A DNA stretch of 37,575 nucleotides. Origin: Candidatus Hopanoidivorans cymbastelae (lineage in GTDB: Bacteria; Actinomycetota; Acidimicrobiia; Acidimicrobiales; Hopanoidiivorantaceae). Shown here in pieces: positions 16,076 through 23,689 of this stretch. Location: contig JAPYNY010000030.1 in NCBI GenBank assembly GCA_028283145.1, positions 1 through 37,575 of the forward strand. The letters run 5' to 3'. A program made the translations under genes and the position numbers. The notes beneath the pieces are model-generated. The model saw only the letters and a list, made by a program, of their open reading frames with translations, had not been told where the DNA came from and searched no databases. Every line of letters begins with the position of its first letter. Position 1 is the stretch's first letter.

Positions 16076-16243
16076 TCAGCAAGCACTAGGTGCTGCGCAC
16101 CAATACTTGTGATCCTCTCCGGGAAGTGCTTCGCACTCTGGACAGGGAGTTTCTGCCTCCTCAAACAGTAGGTCAAAATTATCTCCAACCTGCTTCAGGG
16201 CTCTAGCTTCCTCATAGCGACGGTGTCGTCCTTTCTTCACCAT
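16076..16243 (-). CDS. Small Cys-rich (putative zinc-binding) protein, 55 residues
   Basis: An open frame of 55 codons with a near-perfect ribosome site (AAAGGAG, 6 nt before ATG). It starts MVKKGRHRRYEEARALKQVGD, a basic then helical segment, and ends with CPECEALPGEDHKYWC plus a final Cys. The CxxC...H...C spacing suggests one zinc ion. I do not recognise a named family. Its place right before rplU-rpmA, on the same strand, suggests a ribosome- or RNA-associated role, but this is only context. The start, codon use and motif together make it much more likely real than chance. Confidence 0.75.
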   Translation of the reverse strand: MVKKGRHRRYEEARALKQVGDNFDLLFEEAETPCPECEALPGEDHKYWCAAPSAC

Positions 16244-16384
16244 CTAACTCTCCTTTTCACTATGTCGCTAAGTAATACTTTGCTTCTGCCAAAAATGTCT
16301 TCAGCTGACTTGCATATAAAAAGTTGCTTAATTATTTTAGCAGCGTTTTGGCAATTTTCGGCATTCAACTCAATTTTCCAACTC

Positions 16385-17038
16385 CTAGCTGGGCAGCTCA
16401 TCCATGTCAGCCAAAGTCTGGGGTTGGGAGACTTGACAAGTTGCGATGGAGTGCGGTTCAAAATACTTCAGACCACCAACCACAGACCGCTCACCGCCGC
16501 GAAAAGCTCGCACTAGGGGCTGGTAGCTGCTCAGACGCCAGAGCCCGTGCAGATATTGAATTTTTTGCTGCTCATCCACTGGAAAGACAACCCTAGCGGG
16601 ATCGACCAAGACTGCCAGCATCTCCCTCAAGGTTTGCTTGGACACCCAAGGCAGATCACAGGCCAGGATTAACATGGCACAACGGTCGGGGTTTGGCTCG
16701 GTGCCCCGCAAATGGCTGGACTCTGAAAGCCCACCCTTCGGGTTGGACTCAGTCGCTTCAGCTGTGGCATGGCGCAAAGCTGTAATCACTCCTCCCAACG
16801 GACCTTGCCCAGGATAGTCATCGGGCACAGCTTCAAAACCCATCTTGGCAAGCTCTTGGATTTGCCCGCCCACACTCCAAACCTTTTCGGCTCCAGCAGC
16901 CAGCAAAGCTTCCAAACCCAGCTGTGCCCAAGCTTTTCCATTGGGCGAAAAGACTGCCTTGTCAGTTCCAAATCTGGAACTCGCCCCTCCAGCTAGGACG
17001 GCTCCAAACAGCCTGCTGATGTGAGGATTGTGCGTAAT
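16385..17038 (-). CDS. MobA-like nucleotidyltransferase (molybdenum cofactor guanylyltransferase family)
   Basis: A nucleotidyltransferase of the MobA/IspD-like fold. The NTP-binding signature FGAVLAGGASSRFGTDKA lies upstream of the first ATG/GTG/TTG in the frame, so the real start must be non-standard. An in-frame stop lies just before 17038. The options are ATT at 17038 (GAGG 7 nt upstream, 217 residues) or CTG at 17011 (208 residues). Further motifs: ELAKMGFEAVPDDYPGQGPLGGVITAL and the metal-binding LACDLPWVS. An extra Ser/Gly/Pro-rich stretch of about 22 residues sits between ITALRHA and MLILACDLP. No other molybdenum genes are nearby, so the nucleotide and substrate are uncertain. Confidence 0.8.
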   Translation of the reverse strand: MTHNPHISRLFGAVLAGGASSRFGTDKAVFSPNGKAWAQLGLEALLAAGAEKVWSVGGQIQELAKMGFEAVPDDYPGQGPLGGVITALRHATAEATESNPKGGLSESSHLRGTEPNPDRCAMLILACDLPWVSKQTLREMLAVLVDPARVVFPVDEQQKIQYLHGLWRLSSYQPLVRAFRGGERSVVGGLKYFEPHSIATCQVSQPQTLADMDELPS

Positions 17039-17091
17039 GCCTTTACCTCATGGAATGTGGCTGGTCTAGGAGTGCCGATTTTATCGGGGGC

Positions 17092-17535
17092 CTATTTGAT
17101 ATTGCTTGGATCCCAATCAGGGTCTAGTTGCAGCAAAAAATCTGCGCATCGCTGAGCTTCTTGGGCTTCTCCAATTCTTGCAGCTGAGCGCCGCAACCCA
17201 TCCAAAGAGTGCAAAAACCCCCGGTTTTCCCTGTGTGCCCAGCGTACATAACCCGACCCTCGCCAACCATTTTCCCGAAGACGGTCCAGCCCTCGATGGT
17301 AGCCAACCCTGAAAGCCGCGTAAGCTTCAATTTCATCGCGGGCCGACTCCCCTCGCTGCGCCCAACCCTCCAAAAAGGACGGCCAACGATACAAAATGGC
17401 CGCGAGTGCTGCGTGGCGCTGCAAGCCTTGCAAATTGAGCGCCTCATTCAGAGCGTTGTAAGCTTCGGGATGTTCCGGGTCTAAAATCGTCTCTGGTGGG
17501 CCTGTTGGCGATAAATTGACAGGAGCCTGAGCCAT
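17092..17535 (-). CDS. DUF3151 family protein
   Basis: A 147-residue protein of the actinobacterial DUF3151 family, recognised by EAYAAFRVGYHRGLDRLRENGWRGSGYVRW, then HRENRGFLHSLDGLRRSAARIGEAQEAQRCADFLLQLDPDW. It is predicted helical and resembles TPR-like folds (inference). Function is unknown. Its 5' end is part of the 53-bp direct repeat that also occurs at the far side of the SIR2-HerA cassette. Before that insertion it probably followed pyk directly, with only 4 nt between the pyk stop and this ATG. Confidence 0.88.
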   Translation of the reverse strand: MAQAPVNLSPTGPPETILDPEHPEAYNALNEALNLQGLQRHAALAAILYRWPSFLEGWAQRGESARDEIEAYAAFRVGYHRGLDRLRENGWRGSGYVRWAHRENRGFLHSLDGLRRSAARIGEAQEAQRCADFLLQLDPDWDPSNIK

Positions 17536-17560
17536 TTTACTATTTTACACTTGCTAGGCG
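17508..17560. repeat. Left copy of a 53-bp direct repeat flanking the SIR2-HerA cassette
   Basis: It matches 20572-20624 without gaps at 41 of 53 positions; the part 17532-17560 matches at 26 of 29. On the minus strand it reads the last six codons of pyk (RLASVK and TAG; pyk itself has RLVSVK), 4 nt, then the start of the DUF3151 gene. The pyk part is a non-functional copy; the DUF3151 part is the working gene. Confidence 0.85.
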
Positions 17561-17578
17561 CATAAGTTCCACTTATGC
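17560..17578. repeat. Inverted repeat at the inner edge of the left direct repeat
   Basis: GCATAAG (17560-17566) and CTTATGC (17572-17578) are perfect inverted arms with a 5-nt centre. The arm starts at the last base of the direct repeat. It could be a terminator stem for HerA, an operator, or part of a recombination site; no T-run follows. Confidence 0.6.
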
Positions 17579-17609
17579 TTAAGTAACAATTCCATCCTCA
17601 GCCAAGAAA

Positions 17610-19367
17610 TTATTTTTTGCTCTGACGACGCCAGGACCTTACGGCATTTTTAGTATCTGACTTTGGCACAGATTCATTCCAGTGGTCCCAAAACTTAACA
17701 GTCTGACTATTTGGTTGCATTGTTGGTTTGTCAACCCGAATACGCGTAGGTAGCAGGCTCGCATCACCAATAACCAGAGCCTCACCCACATCTAAAATTG
17801 GAAGTAAATCAACAAAACTACCAAGACTTTCTGGCAAAAGATTTTTGATGACACTTTGATCGCTGCCGTTGCTAAGACGCATTGCAATTATATTGTTGCA
17901 TTGACTAAGTACTGTCCTACTAACCTCAGAGGGGCGCTGACTAACCACAACAAGTCCAATACCATATTTCCTACCTTCTTTCGCAATTCGCTCAAAGTTT
18001 TTTACTGCAACCGCATCTCCGCTGCCAGCTTGCATATGCTCTGGCATATAGAGATGAGCTTCATCGCATATAATGGCTATAGGGTGCCGCTTGCTTTCTT
18101 CGCTCCACAAACCAGTCAAAAATATAACCCGGGCTAGGAGACCGACAGTTAGAGGCAGTATATCAGATGGAACTTCTGAAAAATCAATAATTTTAATACC
18201 TCCTTTAGCATCTTTCTGCGCACCTTTACCAGCAGAAATTATATGAGCCATCTTTTCAAGCCAGTCCATTTTCATACATTCTGGAGGTGGCTGAAAAAGA
18301 AAAGCAAGCCTACGGTCACTACATTTAGCTTCTAAGCGCGCTATCAACCTTCCAAGTTTGTTAAAAAAATCGCCCTGCCTATTTTCTACCCTTTCCACAT
18401 TTTTACTTTTGAGCTTTTCTAGGACTTTGTTTAAATCAAATGGAATAGGGCTATCTATTGTGAAGTTATTCAAAATTTTTTTTATTTCATTTTTCTTATT
18501 TTCATTCTTCAATAAATATTCCAGTGCCTTTTCTTTTGCCTCTTTGATTGCCTGAGTCATTATCATTGACTGGTTAGGTGCGAATCCATCACTAAGCTCA
18601 ACAAAAATTGAAATGATAGCTTCATATTCAAGCAACCAATAGGGTAAATACAGAACTCCCTCATCTAAACTTCTTTCACTATCAATATCAGATGGTCCAG
18701 CAATACTAAAATGCTTGAAAGCGCTACTTTTTAGATCTTTATACTCACCATGAATATCAAACAAAACTACATTAGCCTGAGGGAGTTCTGCAATTTGGTC
18801 AAGCAGTCGAGCTGTTGTCCATGATTTTCCTGAACCTGTACTACCGACAATAAGAACATGCCTTGGAAAAAGCTCATTGCCATTGAGATAAGCAATTGCA
18901 TTTTTATCTAATGTGAATTTTCCAAGGGCAAGTTTTGGCCCCTCAATCTTAATATCAGAAATCACCCTAATAAAACGTGTGAGATTTGTACCTTCAAGAG
19001 AAAAGCATTCAGTATTAATCTCAGGAACTGTTTCGAGAGTTCGATAGAAAACATTCTTTTCCTTACCATATCGAGATATAAGTGTTCCAACAAGTGCAAC
19101 TTCTACAAGATTACTTTCAATAGGGATAAGTTCATCCAGTTTCTCACTGTAGGGTGCTGAAGAAACAAGTTTGCTAGGCTTTCTGATAATTCTTATTATT
19201 GTACCTATCAAATATTGTTCAGGAATGCTGCTATAAAGAACAACTAGTTGGTTGACAAGCAAGCCCTTAAGCCCAGCTATATCATCAACGCATACTTTAA
19301 CAGTTGCTGTATCTACAGAGACAACATGGCCAAAAGCCTCATCATCATAAAAATTGAATATTGCCAT
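17610..19367 (-). CDS. HerA-like ATPase (partner of SIR2 in a defence system)
   Basis: A 585-residue FtsK/HerA-superfamily ATPase. Residues 1-150 look like a HAS-barrel-type N-terminal domain; Walker A is GSTGSGKS (175-182) and Walker B IICDEAH (432-438); SQRPSEVSRTVLSQCNN (476-492) is the HerA-type sensor/arginine region and AMRLSN follows. Residues 270-330 are Lys/Glu-rich and may be coiled coil. In known SIR2-HerA systems the ATPase assembles as a ring with SIR2 and is needed for defence. ATG lies 8 nt after the SIR2 stop, so the two are almost certainly cotranscribed. All key residues are intact, so the gene looks functional. Confidence 0.92.
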   Translation of the reverse strand: MAIFNFYDDEAFGHVVSVDTATVKVCVDDIAGLKGLLVNQLVVLYSSIPEQYLIGTIIRIIRKPSKLVSSAPYSEKLDELIPIESNLVEVALVGTLISRYGKEKNVFYRTLETVPEINTECFSLEGTNLTRFIRVISDIKIEGPKLALGKFTLDKNAIAYLNGNELFPRHVLIVGSTGSGKSWTTARLLDQIAELPQANVVLFDIHGEYKDLKSSAFKHFSIAGPSDIDSERSLDEGVLYLPYWLLEYEAIISIFVELSDGFAPNQSMIMTQAIKEAKEKALEYLLKNENKKNEIKKILNNFTIDSPIPFDLNKVLEKLKSKNVERVENRQGDFFNKLGRLIARLEAKCSDRRLAFLFQPPPECMKMDWLEKMAHIISAGKGAQKDAKGGIKIIDFSEVPSDILPLTVGLLARVIFLTGLWSEESKRHPIAIICDEAHLYMPEHMQAGSGDAVAVKNFERIAKEGRKYGIGLVVVSQRPSEVSRTVLSQCNNIIAMRLSNGSDQSVIKNLLPESLGSFVDLLPILDVGEALVIGDASLLPTRIRVDKPTMQPNSQTVKFWDHWNESVPKSDTKNAVRSWRRQSKK

Positions 19368-19375
19368 TATTTAAT

Positions 19376-20419
19376 TTAAAGCATCTCCTCAACGAAATCT
19401 GACAGTTGCCAAAGTTTTCGCTCAGATAAATTTTGTCCATTTCTACAAATATCAGCATAGACTGTACAGCCCTCATCAGACTCTTCAATACCCAAATACT
19501 GTTTTCCTGCTTCTTTTAGAAGAAACCTCTTAGCCTCATTGGTTAACTTCTTAGCCAAAACTATAACCGGTATGTTCTCTGTTCTACAGCGTTGTCTTAA
19601 CTTGGAATAAATATGATGATCTCTAAATCCAAAACCTATACAAATAAAAGCAGAAGCACTCTCAAGTACTTCATCTGCCTTAGATATTATTGCTCTAAAT
19701 GGTTCATCAAAAGCTTTCCTATATTTGTTAAGACCAGGAGTTACAATAAGTGGTTTAAGCTCATATTTTTTTGACGGTAATTTGAATACAGGAAGTCCCA
19801 GAATTCTCTCATTTTTTGTTTCAAACCAATCTAAGGAACCATGCACTTTCCAGATTTTAACAAGTCGTGATACTTGTGCTCGTTGTGGGTAAATATAGGA
19901 ATTTTTCATTTGACTACTGCCCTGCCAATCAGAGATGTAACCTGGATTGAATGTAGTTTGAAATAATAGATTTTCAGAATTGCAAGCATACTCAGCAACA
20001 CGGTCATAGTTAGTTGTTATAATATCAACTTCTCTGCATGAACTATTAAAGAGTATGCTCAATAATTTACCAAGAGAAAAGTCTGCTTTCTCTGTTACTG
20101 TTTTGTAAAACAGTTCAGAATCTTTTTTATTTATAGACTTCCAAGTTAAATAAATTATTTTTTCCAATAACAGTGTTGAAATCTCATTATTTTCCAAAAC
20201 TGTCTCAAGATCTTCTCCGTTCTCCAATGATGCCTTAATTTGCATCCATGCTTCCTGCTCTTGAGAATCTTTATCCTCAATTTTAACTGTTTCACATAAA
20301 TTTTTAGCTAAATTTTCCATGCTTGGTATCCCATGCGTAATCGAAGCACCACTTCCTAAAATTATAGCGGGGCATTTTTGAATGCAGTCTTGAGCAAGTT
20401 GATAAATTTTTTCTTCCAT
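19376..20419 (-). CDS. SIR2-like NAD-binding protein (defence NADase)
   Basis: A 347-residue stand-alone SIR2_2-type protein. Sites: GSGAS (22-26), TNYD (136-139), His193 in VHGSLDW as the likely catalytic His, and IGFGFRDHHI (261-270). It is shorter than many fused SIR2 defence proteins and has no other domain. In SIR2-HerA and other SIR2 defence systems such domains deplete NAD after phage infection; that activity is family knowledge, not seen here. GGAG about 9 nt before ATG supports the start. First gene of the two-gene cassette. Distinct low-GC composition suggests transfer. Confidence 0.92.
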   Translation of the reverse strand: MEEKIYQLAQDCIQKCPAIILGSGASITHGIPSMENLAKNLCETVKIEDKDSQEQEAWMQIKASLENGEDLETVLENNEISTLLLEKIIYLTWKSINKKDSELFYKTVTEKADFSLGKLLSILFNSSCREVDIITTNYDRVAEYACNSENLLFQTTFNPGYISDWQGSSQMKNSYIYPQRAQVSRLVKIWKVHGSLDWFETKNERILGLPVFKLPSKKYELKPLIVTPGLNKYRKAFDEPFRAIISKADEVLESASAFICIGFGFRDHHIYSKLRQRCRTENIPVIVLAKKLTNEAKRFLLKEAGKQYLGIEESDEGCTVYADICRNGQNLSERKLWQLSDFVEEML

Positions 20420-20533
20420 TTAGTGTTTCTCCAATAATCTGATGATTAATTTTATGCAATAATCTCTCTTATAAGTATCTAGTCATTGATAGGCCTGCAA
20501 TATAGGATCTATAACACTTGTAATTCTATAATC

Positions 20534-20599
20534 CTATTTGCAAATACCAAACGATTCACTTAAATATATGAGCGATAAATTTAAAGAGCTTTGGACCAT
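20534..20599 (-). pseudogene. Remnant of a DUF3151 gene start after pyk
   Basis: After the pyk TAG and 4 nt comes ATG and a 21-codon frame starting MVQSSLNLS. The functional DUF3151 protein starts MAQAPVNLS; five of nine residues agree and the nucleotide alignment needs no gap. Beyond codon 10 the similarity ends and a stop follows. I read this as the broken-off 5' end of the ancestral DUF3151 copy left at the insertion site. The rest of 20420-20533 is AT-rich and should hold the promoter of the cassette; no clear promoter pair was found. Confidence 0.6.
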
Positions 20600-20624
20600 T
20601 TTGCTATTTTACACTTACTAAGCG
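20572..20624. repeat. Right copy of the 53-bp direct repeat
   Basis: Partner of 17508-17560 (offset 3064 bp, no gaps, 41/53). Here the pyk 3' end is the working part and the DUF3151 start is the decayed part. Nine of the twelve mismatches fall in the 24 bp at the DUF3151 end (20572-20595), three in the pyk end. Confidence 0.85.
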
Positions 20625-22031
20625 TAATACATCAGTAACCCTAGAACTTCTAGACAGACCAGCCAACACCCCGACCACGTCGCCGGTCTTGATGCTTCCG
20701 TGTTCTTTGGCTATAGCGATGGCATCACGGACTCTTTCCTCATAACCCTCTTGGGGGCTGCTCTGAAAGACGGTTACACCCCAACTGAGCGTAAGCTGCT
20801 CAACTACTCTGGGGTCGGTTGTGAATCCTAAAATCGGACATTGCGGCCTGAACCGTGCCATTGAGCGAACGGTCAGGCCCGAACCTGAAATGCACAAAAG
20901 CGCTGCCAAAGATTTCTCCGAAGCCACCCGCCAGGCAGCCATGGTAATGGCATCGGTAACCGAGCGTTCATGTGTGGGCGAATCCGACAGATGAACCTCC
21001 TCGATGAGGCGCCCCCAGGATTTGTCATCAAAAGCTGAGTCGGCTTCGGCGGTTACTTTGGACATAGTCCTGACTACATGTGCCGGGGCGCTGCCGATAG
21101 CGGTTTCAGCGGAGAGCATAACCGCACTTGTGCCATCAAACACAGCGTTGGCTATATCGGAAGCCTCGGCACGGGTGGGATTGGGTGAGGTGATCATCGA
21201 CTCCAGCATTTGGGTTGCGGTGATGACCGGCAAACCCTTGGCTATACATCGGCGGATTATGTTTTTTTGCAGCACGGGCACTTGTTCAATGGGGAACTCC
21301 ACACCTAAATCGCCTCTGGCCACCATGATGGCGCCTGAAGCATCAATGATACCGTCCAGATTTTCCACAGCTGCCCTAGTTTCAATTTTGGAAATGACCA
21401 GAGGGCCGTCTGGCGGCGGTAATGTGCCCAATCGGCGAACTTCATCTCCTGAGCGTACGAAAGACACCGCTACAAGCTCCACGCCTGCCTCCAGGAAAGG
21501 CTCCAATTGGCGCAGGTCTTCATTGGTGGGAGACGACAAACTGAGCCGGTCGCTGGGTATGTGCACTCCGGGGCGACCAACCACCTGGCCCCCATGAGTG
21601 ACTCTGGCTTTGACGCCTGCTGAACTGACATCTGTGACTACCATCTGGACGGCGCCATCGCCGATAGCCAGAGTATCTCCCACCTGCAGGTCATACAGCA
21701 AAGCGTCATAGCCCACCTCCATCACTTCAGCCGTGCTTCCAGAGGTGCCCGGTTGCAGCGTCAACTCGCGATCGGGTTCTAGAAATACACCGTTGCCTTC
21801 AAAGACGGCAGCCCGAATCTTGGGGCCAGGCAGGTCAAGCAAAATACCTACATTGCGGTTGGCTTCTTGGCTGAGTTTTCTTATCAACTGGTAGCGCTCC
21901 AAGACCCGCTCCACCGAATCGTGCGCCAGGCTCAGACGGGCCACATCCATTCCGCTGGCTATGACATCCCTCAGCACTTCGGGACTCTCGCTGGCAGGGC
22001 CTATAGTGGCAATAATTTTTGTTTTTCTCAT
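20604..22031 (-). CDS. pyk: Pyruvate kinase
   Basis: A 475-residue glycolytic enzyme that transfers phosphate from PEP to ADP. Start MRKTKIIATIGPAS is canonical. Catalytic Lys is in VISKIETRAAVENL, metal and substrate sites are in MVARGDLGVEFP and TATQMLESM, followed by PTRAEASDIANAVFDGTSAVMLSAETAIG. The C-terminal domain is of normal length. The K+-site segment, usually NFSH, is SLAH (34-37), and the sequence GPKIR (69-73) has Lys where K+-dependent enzymes have Glu, so K+ independence is predicted. The last codons and the sequence after the stop form the right direct repeat. It follows the SirB1-like gene by 54 bp. Confidence 0.96.
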   Translation of the reverse strand: MRKTKIIATIGPASESPEVLRDVIASGMDVARLSLAHDSVERVLERYQLIRKLSQEANRNVGILLDLPGPKIRAAVFEGNGVFLEPDRELTLQPGTSGSTAEVMEVGYDALLYDLQVGDTLAIGDGAVQMVVTDVSSAGVKARVTHGGQVVGRPGVHIPSDRLSLSSPTNEDLRQLEPFLEAGVELVAVSFVRSGDEVRRLGTLPPPDGPLVISKIETRAAVENLDGIIDASGAIMVARGDLGVEFPIEQVPVLQKNIIRRCIAKGLPVITATQMLESMITSPNPTRAEASDIANAVFDGTSAVMLSAETAIGSAPAHVVRTMSKVTAEADSAFDDKSWGRLIEEVHLSDSPTHERSVTDAITMAAWRVASEKSLAALLCISGSGLTVRSMARFRPQCPILGFTTDPRVVEQLTLSWGVTVFQSSPQEGYEERVRDAIAIAKEHGSIKTGDVVGVLAGLSRSSRVTDVLRLVSVK

Positions 22032-22085
22032 ATCTCTTAGGGTGTCTTGTGGTCTGGTCAGCAGGTTTGGCTGTGGATGTCTGGC

Positions 22086-22877
22086 TCAGTTCAAAAATGT
22101 AAGCAGCAAGATAGATTCTCGCTCAAATTTCTCTTTTTGCTGTTCGTCATCGCATCGGCTGGCCTGTAATTTTCGCACCGAGGAGGCCTGCTCAAATCTG
22201 CCCTTGGACTTGCACAAATTGACCAGTGGCTCATAGGCTTCCACATCGCGGCTGGGCAAACTGCTGGTCAGGTCGCACACCCAGCGCATCTCCTCAAAAT
22301 CGGCTTTGGCATAATGGATGGCCGATAAATTAGCCAACATTCTTTCCAGAATAGCTATGGTTCCCACTGGTTCCAGGAATTCGTCTGAAAAGTCCTTATG
22401 TCCTAGGGTTGTGCGATAAAACAACTCTTCACACTCAGAAGCACTCAGCACGCTACCCCGATGAAAAGGATCGATAAAGGTCGGCGGTTCCAGTTTGTCG
22501 CGCAACAAAAAATGTCCCGGCATGGACACTCCGTCCAACAACACCCCCAACCTTTTGGAGACTTCTATCGTGAGGGCTGACAAGGAGATGGGAATGCCAC
22601 GTCTCCTGTGCAGCACATCGCTGAGATAGGAATTTCTAGGGTCGTAGTAATTGACATGATCCCCCTTGAAACCGAGATTTTGAAACAGGTGCAACAAGAT
22701 GCCTTCCAAATCTGGGGTTGGAACTTCCTCAGCCAACCGGTCCAGCTTGGCTAGCTCATGTGCCATGTCCAACTGGCTGTGTGCATGGGCGGCAATTAGA
22801 AAAGCGCATTGGTCCAACGGGACGCTGCATTCATCAAGAGATACCAGATGGGCGAAGTGTTTCAGATACTCTGCCAT
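22086..22877 (-). CDS. SirB1/transglutaminase-like family protein
   Basis: A 263-residue protein of the SirB1 family. Key stretch: LLHLFQNLGFKGDHVNYYDPRNSYLSDVLHRRRGIPISLSALTIEVSKRLG, followed by GVSMPGHFLLR and FIDPFHRG, which carry the family's conserved His and Asp. The residue normally Cys in the transglutaminase triad is Ser (PISLSAL), as is common in this family, so it is probably not a peptidase. Residues 200-260 look like TPR-type helices. I chose ATG 22877 (MAEYLKHF) because the longer frame would overlap the divergent methyltransferase gene. Function unknown. Confidence 0.8.
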   Translation of the reverse strand: MAEYLKHFAHLVSLDECSVPLDQCAFLIAAHAHSQLDMAHELAKLDRLAEEVPTPDLEGILLHLFQNLGFKGDHVNYYDPRNSYLSDVLHRRRGIPISLSALTIEVSKRLGVLLDGVSMPGHFLLRDKLEPPTFIDPFHRGSVLSASECEELFYRTTLGHKDFSDEFLEPVGTIAILERMLANLSAIHYAKADFEEMRWVCDLTSSLPSRDVEAYEPLVNLCKSKGRFEQASSVRKLQASRCDDEQQKEKFERESILLLTFLN

Positions 22878-22882
22878 ATAAT
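22877..22882 (+). promoter_or_regulatory. Candidate -10 element giving a leaderless methyltransferase mRNA
   Basis: A perfect TATAAT ends 8 nt before the ATG at 22891, so transcription would begin at or next to the start codon. There is no ribosome site before this ATG. No good -35 is seen at 17 bp. Only 13 bp separate the two divergent start codons, so the promoters must overlap the coding regions. Confidence 0.4.
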
Positions 22883-22890
22883 CCAGATTA

Positions 22891-23568
22891 ATGGACAACA
22901 CACAAACGAACAGGTTTCTTCGCACACTTCCCCAAACGGAGGAGTTCTACCGCTATGTCGTATCGCACGGCTGCCCGCCAGATGAAATCCTGGAAGACCT
23001 GACCCGGCAAACTCAAGCTTTAGGCGACATCGGGCGCATGCAGATCCCAGCTGAGCAAGGGGGTTTCCTGATGTTGCTGACCCGCATTCTGGCACCGGCT
23101 TTGGCGGTAGAGATTGGCACTTTCACGGGCTATTCATCTCTTTGGATAGCCCGGGGTCTGCCAGAGGGCTCGCAGTTGCTGTGCTGCGATGTGAGCCAGG
23201 AATGGACTGACATAGCTCGCAGTTTTTGGGAGCGAGCTGAGGTAGCAGACAAGATCAAGCTGGTTTTGGCTCCTGCTGCTCAGACCTTGGCTGCCCTGCC
23301 GAAAGACACAAAAGTTGACTTTGCCTTCATCGACGCTGACAAACCAGCCTACATCAGCTACTACGAAGCCTTGGTGCCCTTGCTAAGCCCCCGTGGTGTC
23401 ATCGCGGTTGACAATGTGCTGTGGAGTGGGCAAGTCATCGATACCAACGACACTTCGGCCGACACCCAGGCCTTGCGGGATTTCAACAGCCATGTAGCCA
23501 ACGACCCTAGAACCATGCAGGTTATCCTGCCTATAGGCGACGGGGTGACTTTAATTTCGTTGGCCTAG
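22891..23568 (+). CDS. SAM-dependent O-methyltransferase (CCoAOMT family)
   Basis: A 225-residue class I methyltransferase. The SAM-binding motif I is VEIGTFTGYSSLWIARGLP (about 71-89), preceded by the typical GRMQIPAEQGGFLMLL. Acidic and metal-binding residues are in FAFIDADKPAYISYYE and IAVDNVLWSGQV, the divalent-metal pattern of the caffeoyl-CoA/catechol O-methyltransferase family. Substrates of bacterial members vary (small catechols and others), so none is assigned. It heads a three-gene plus-strand group with the phosphodiesterase starting beyond its stop. Confidence 0.9.
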   Translation: MDNTQTNRFLRTLPQTEEFYRYVVSHGCPPDEILEDLTRQTQALGDIGRMQIPAEQGGFLMLLTRILAPALAVEIGTFTGYSSLWIARGLPEGSQLLCCDVSQEWTDIARSFWERAEVADKIKLVLAPAAQTLAALPKDTKVDFAFIDADKPAYISYYEALVPLLSPRGVIAVDNVLWSGQVIDTNDTSADTQALRDFNSHVANDPRTMQVILPIGDGVTLISLA

Positions 23569-23689
23569 AGGGGTTTTGCCCGAAGCAGCACTGGCTATAG
23601 CAGCCTCACACAGCACTGCCCCGCACAGAACAGCACAGCCTCCCCTAGAACAAACGCCAGCCAGCATAAACGCCAACCAGACCAGAGCC

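Larger units (their letters stand above)
17561..20571 (-). mobile_element. Inserted SIR2-HerA defence cassette
   Basis: The segment between the two 53-bp direct repeats is visibly AT-richer than its neighbours and contains only the SIR2 and HerA genes, in the same direction as the surrounding pyk and DUF3151 genes. No integrase, transposase or terminal inverted repeats were found. One repeat period is 3064 bp; deleting one period would restore pyk-TAG-4 nt-ATG-DUF3151. Acquisition by horizontal transfer is inference from composition, gene type and the duplicated junction. Confidence 0.65.

Noticed and set aside
17561..20571. Prophage, IS element or integrative conjugative element
   Set aside because: Only two genes are present; no integrase, transposase, terminal inverted repeats or structural genes were found.
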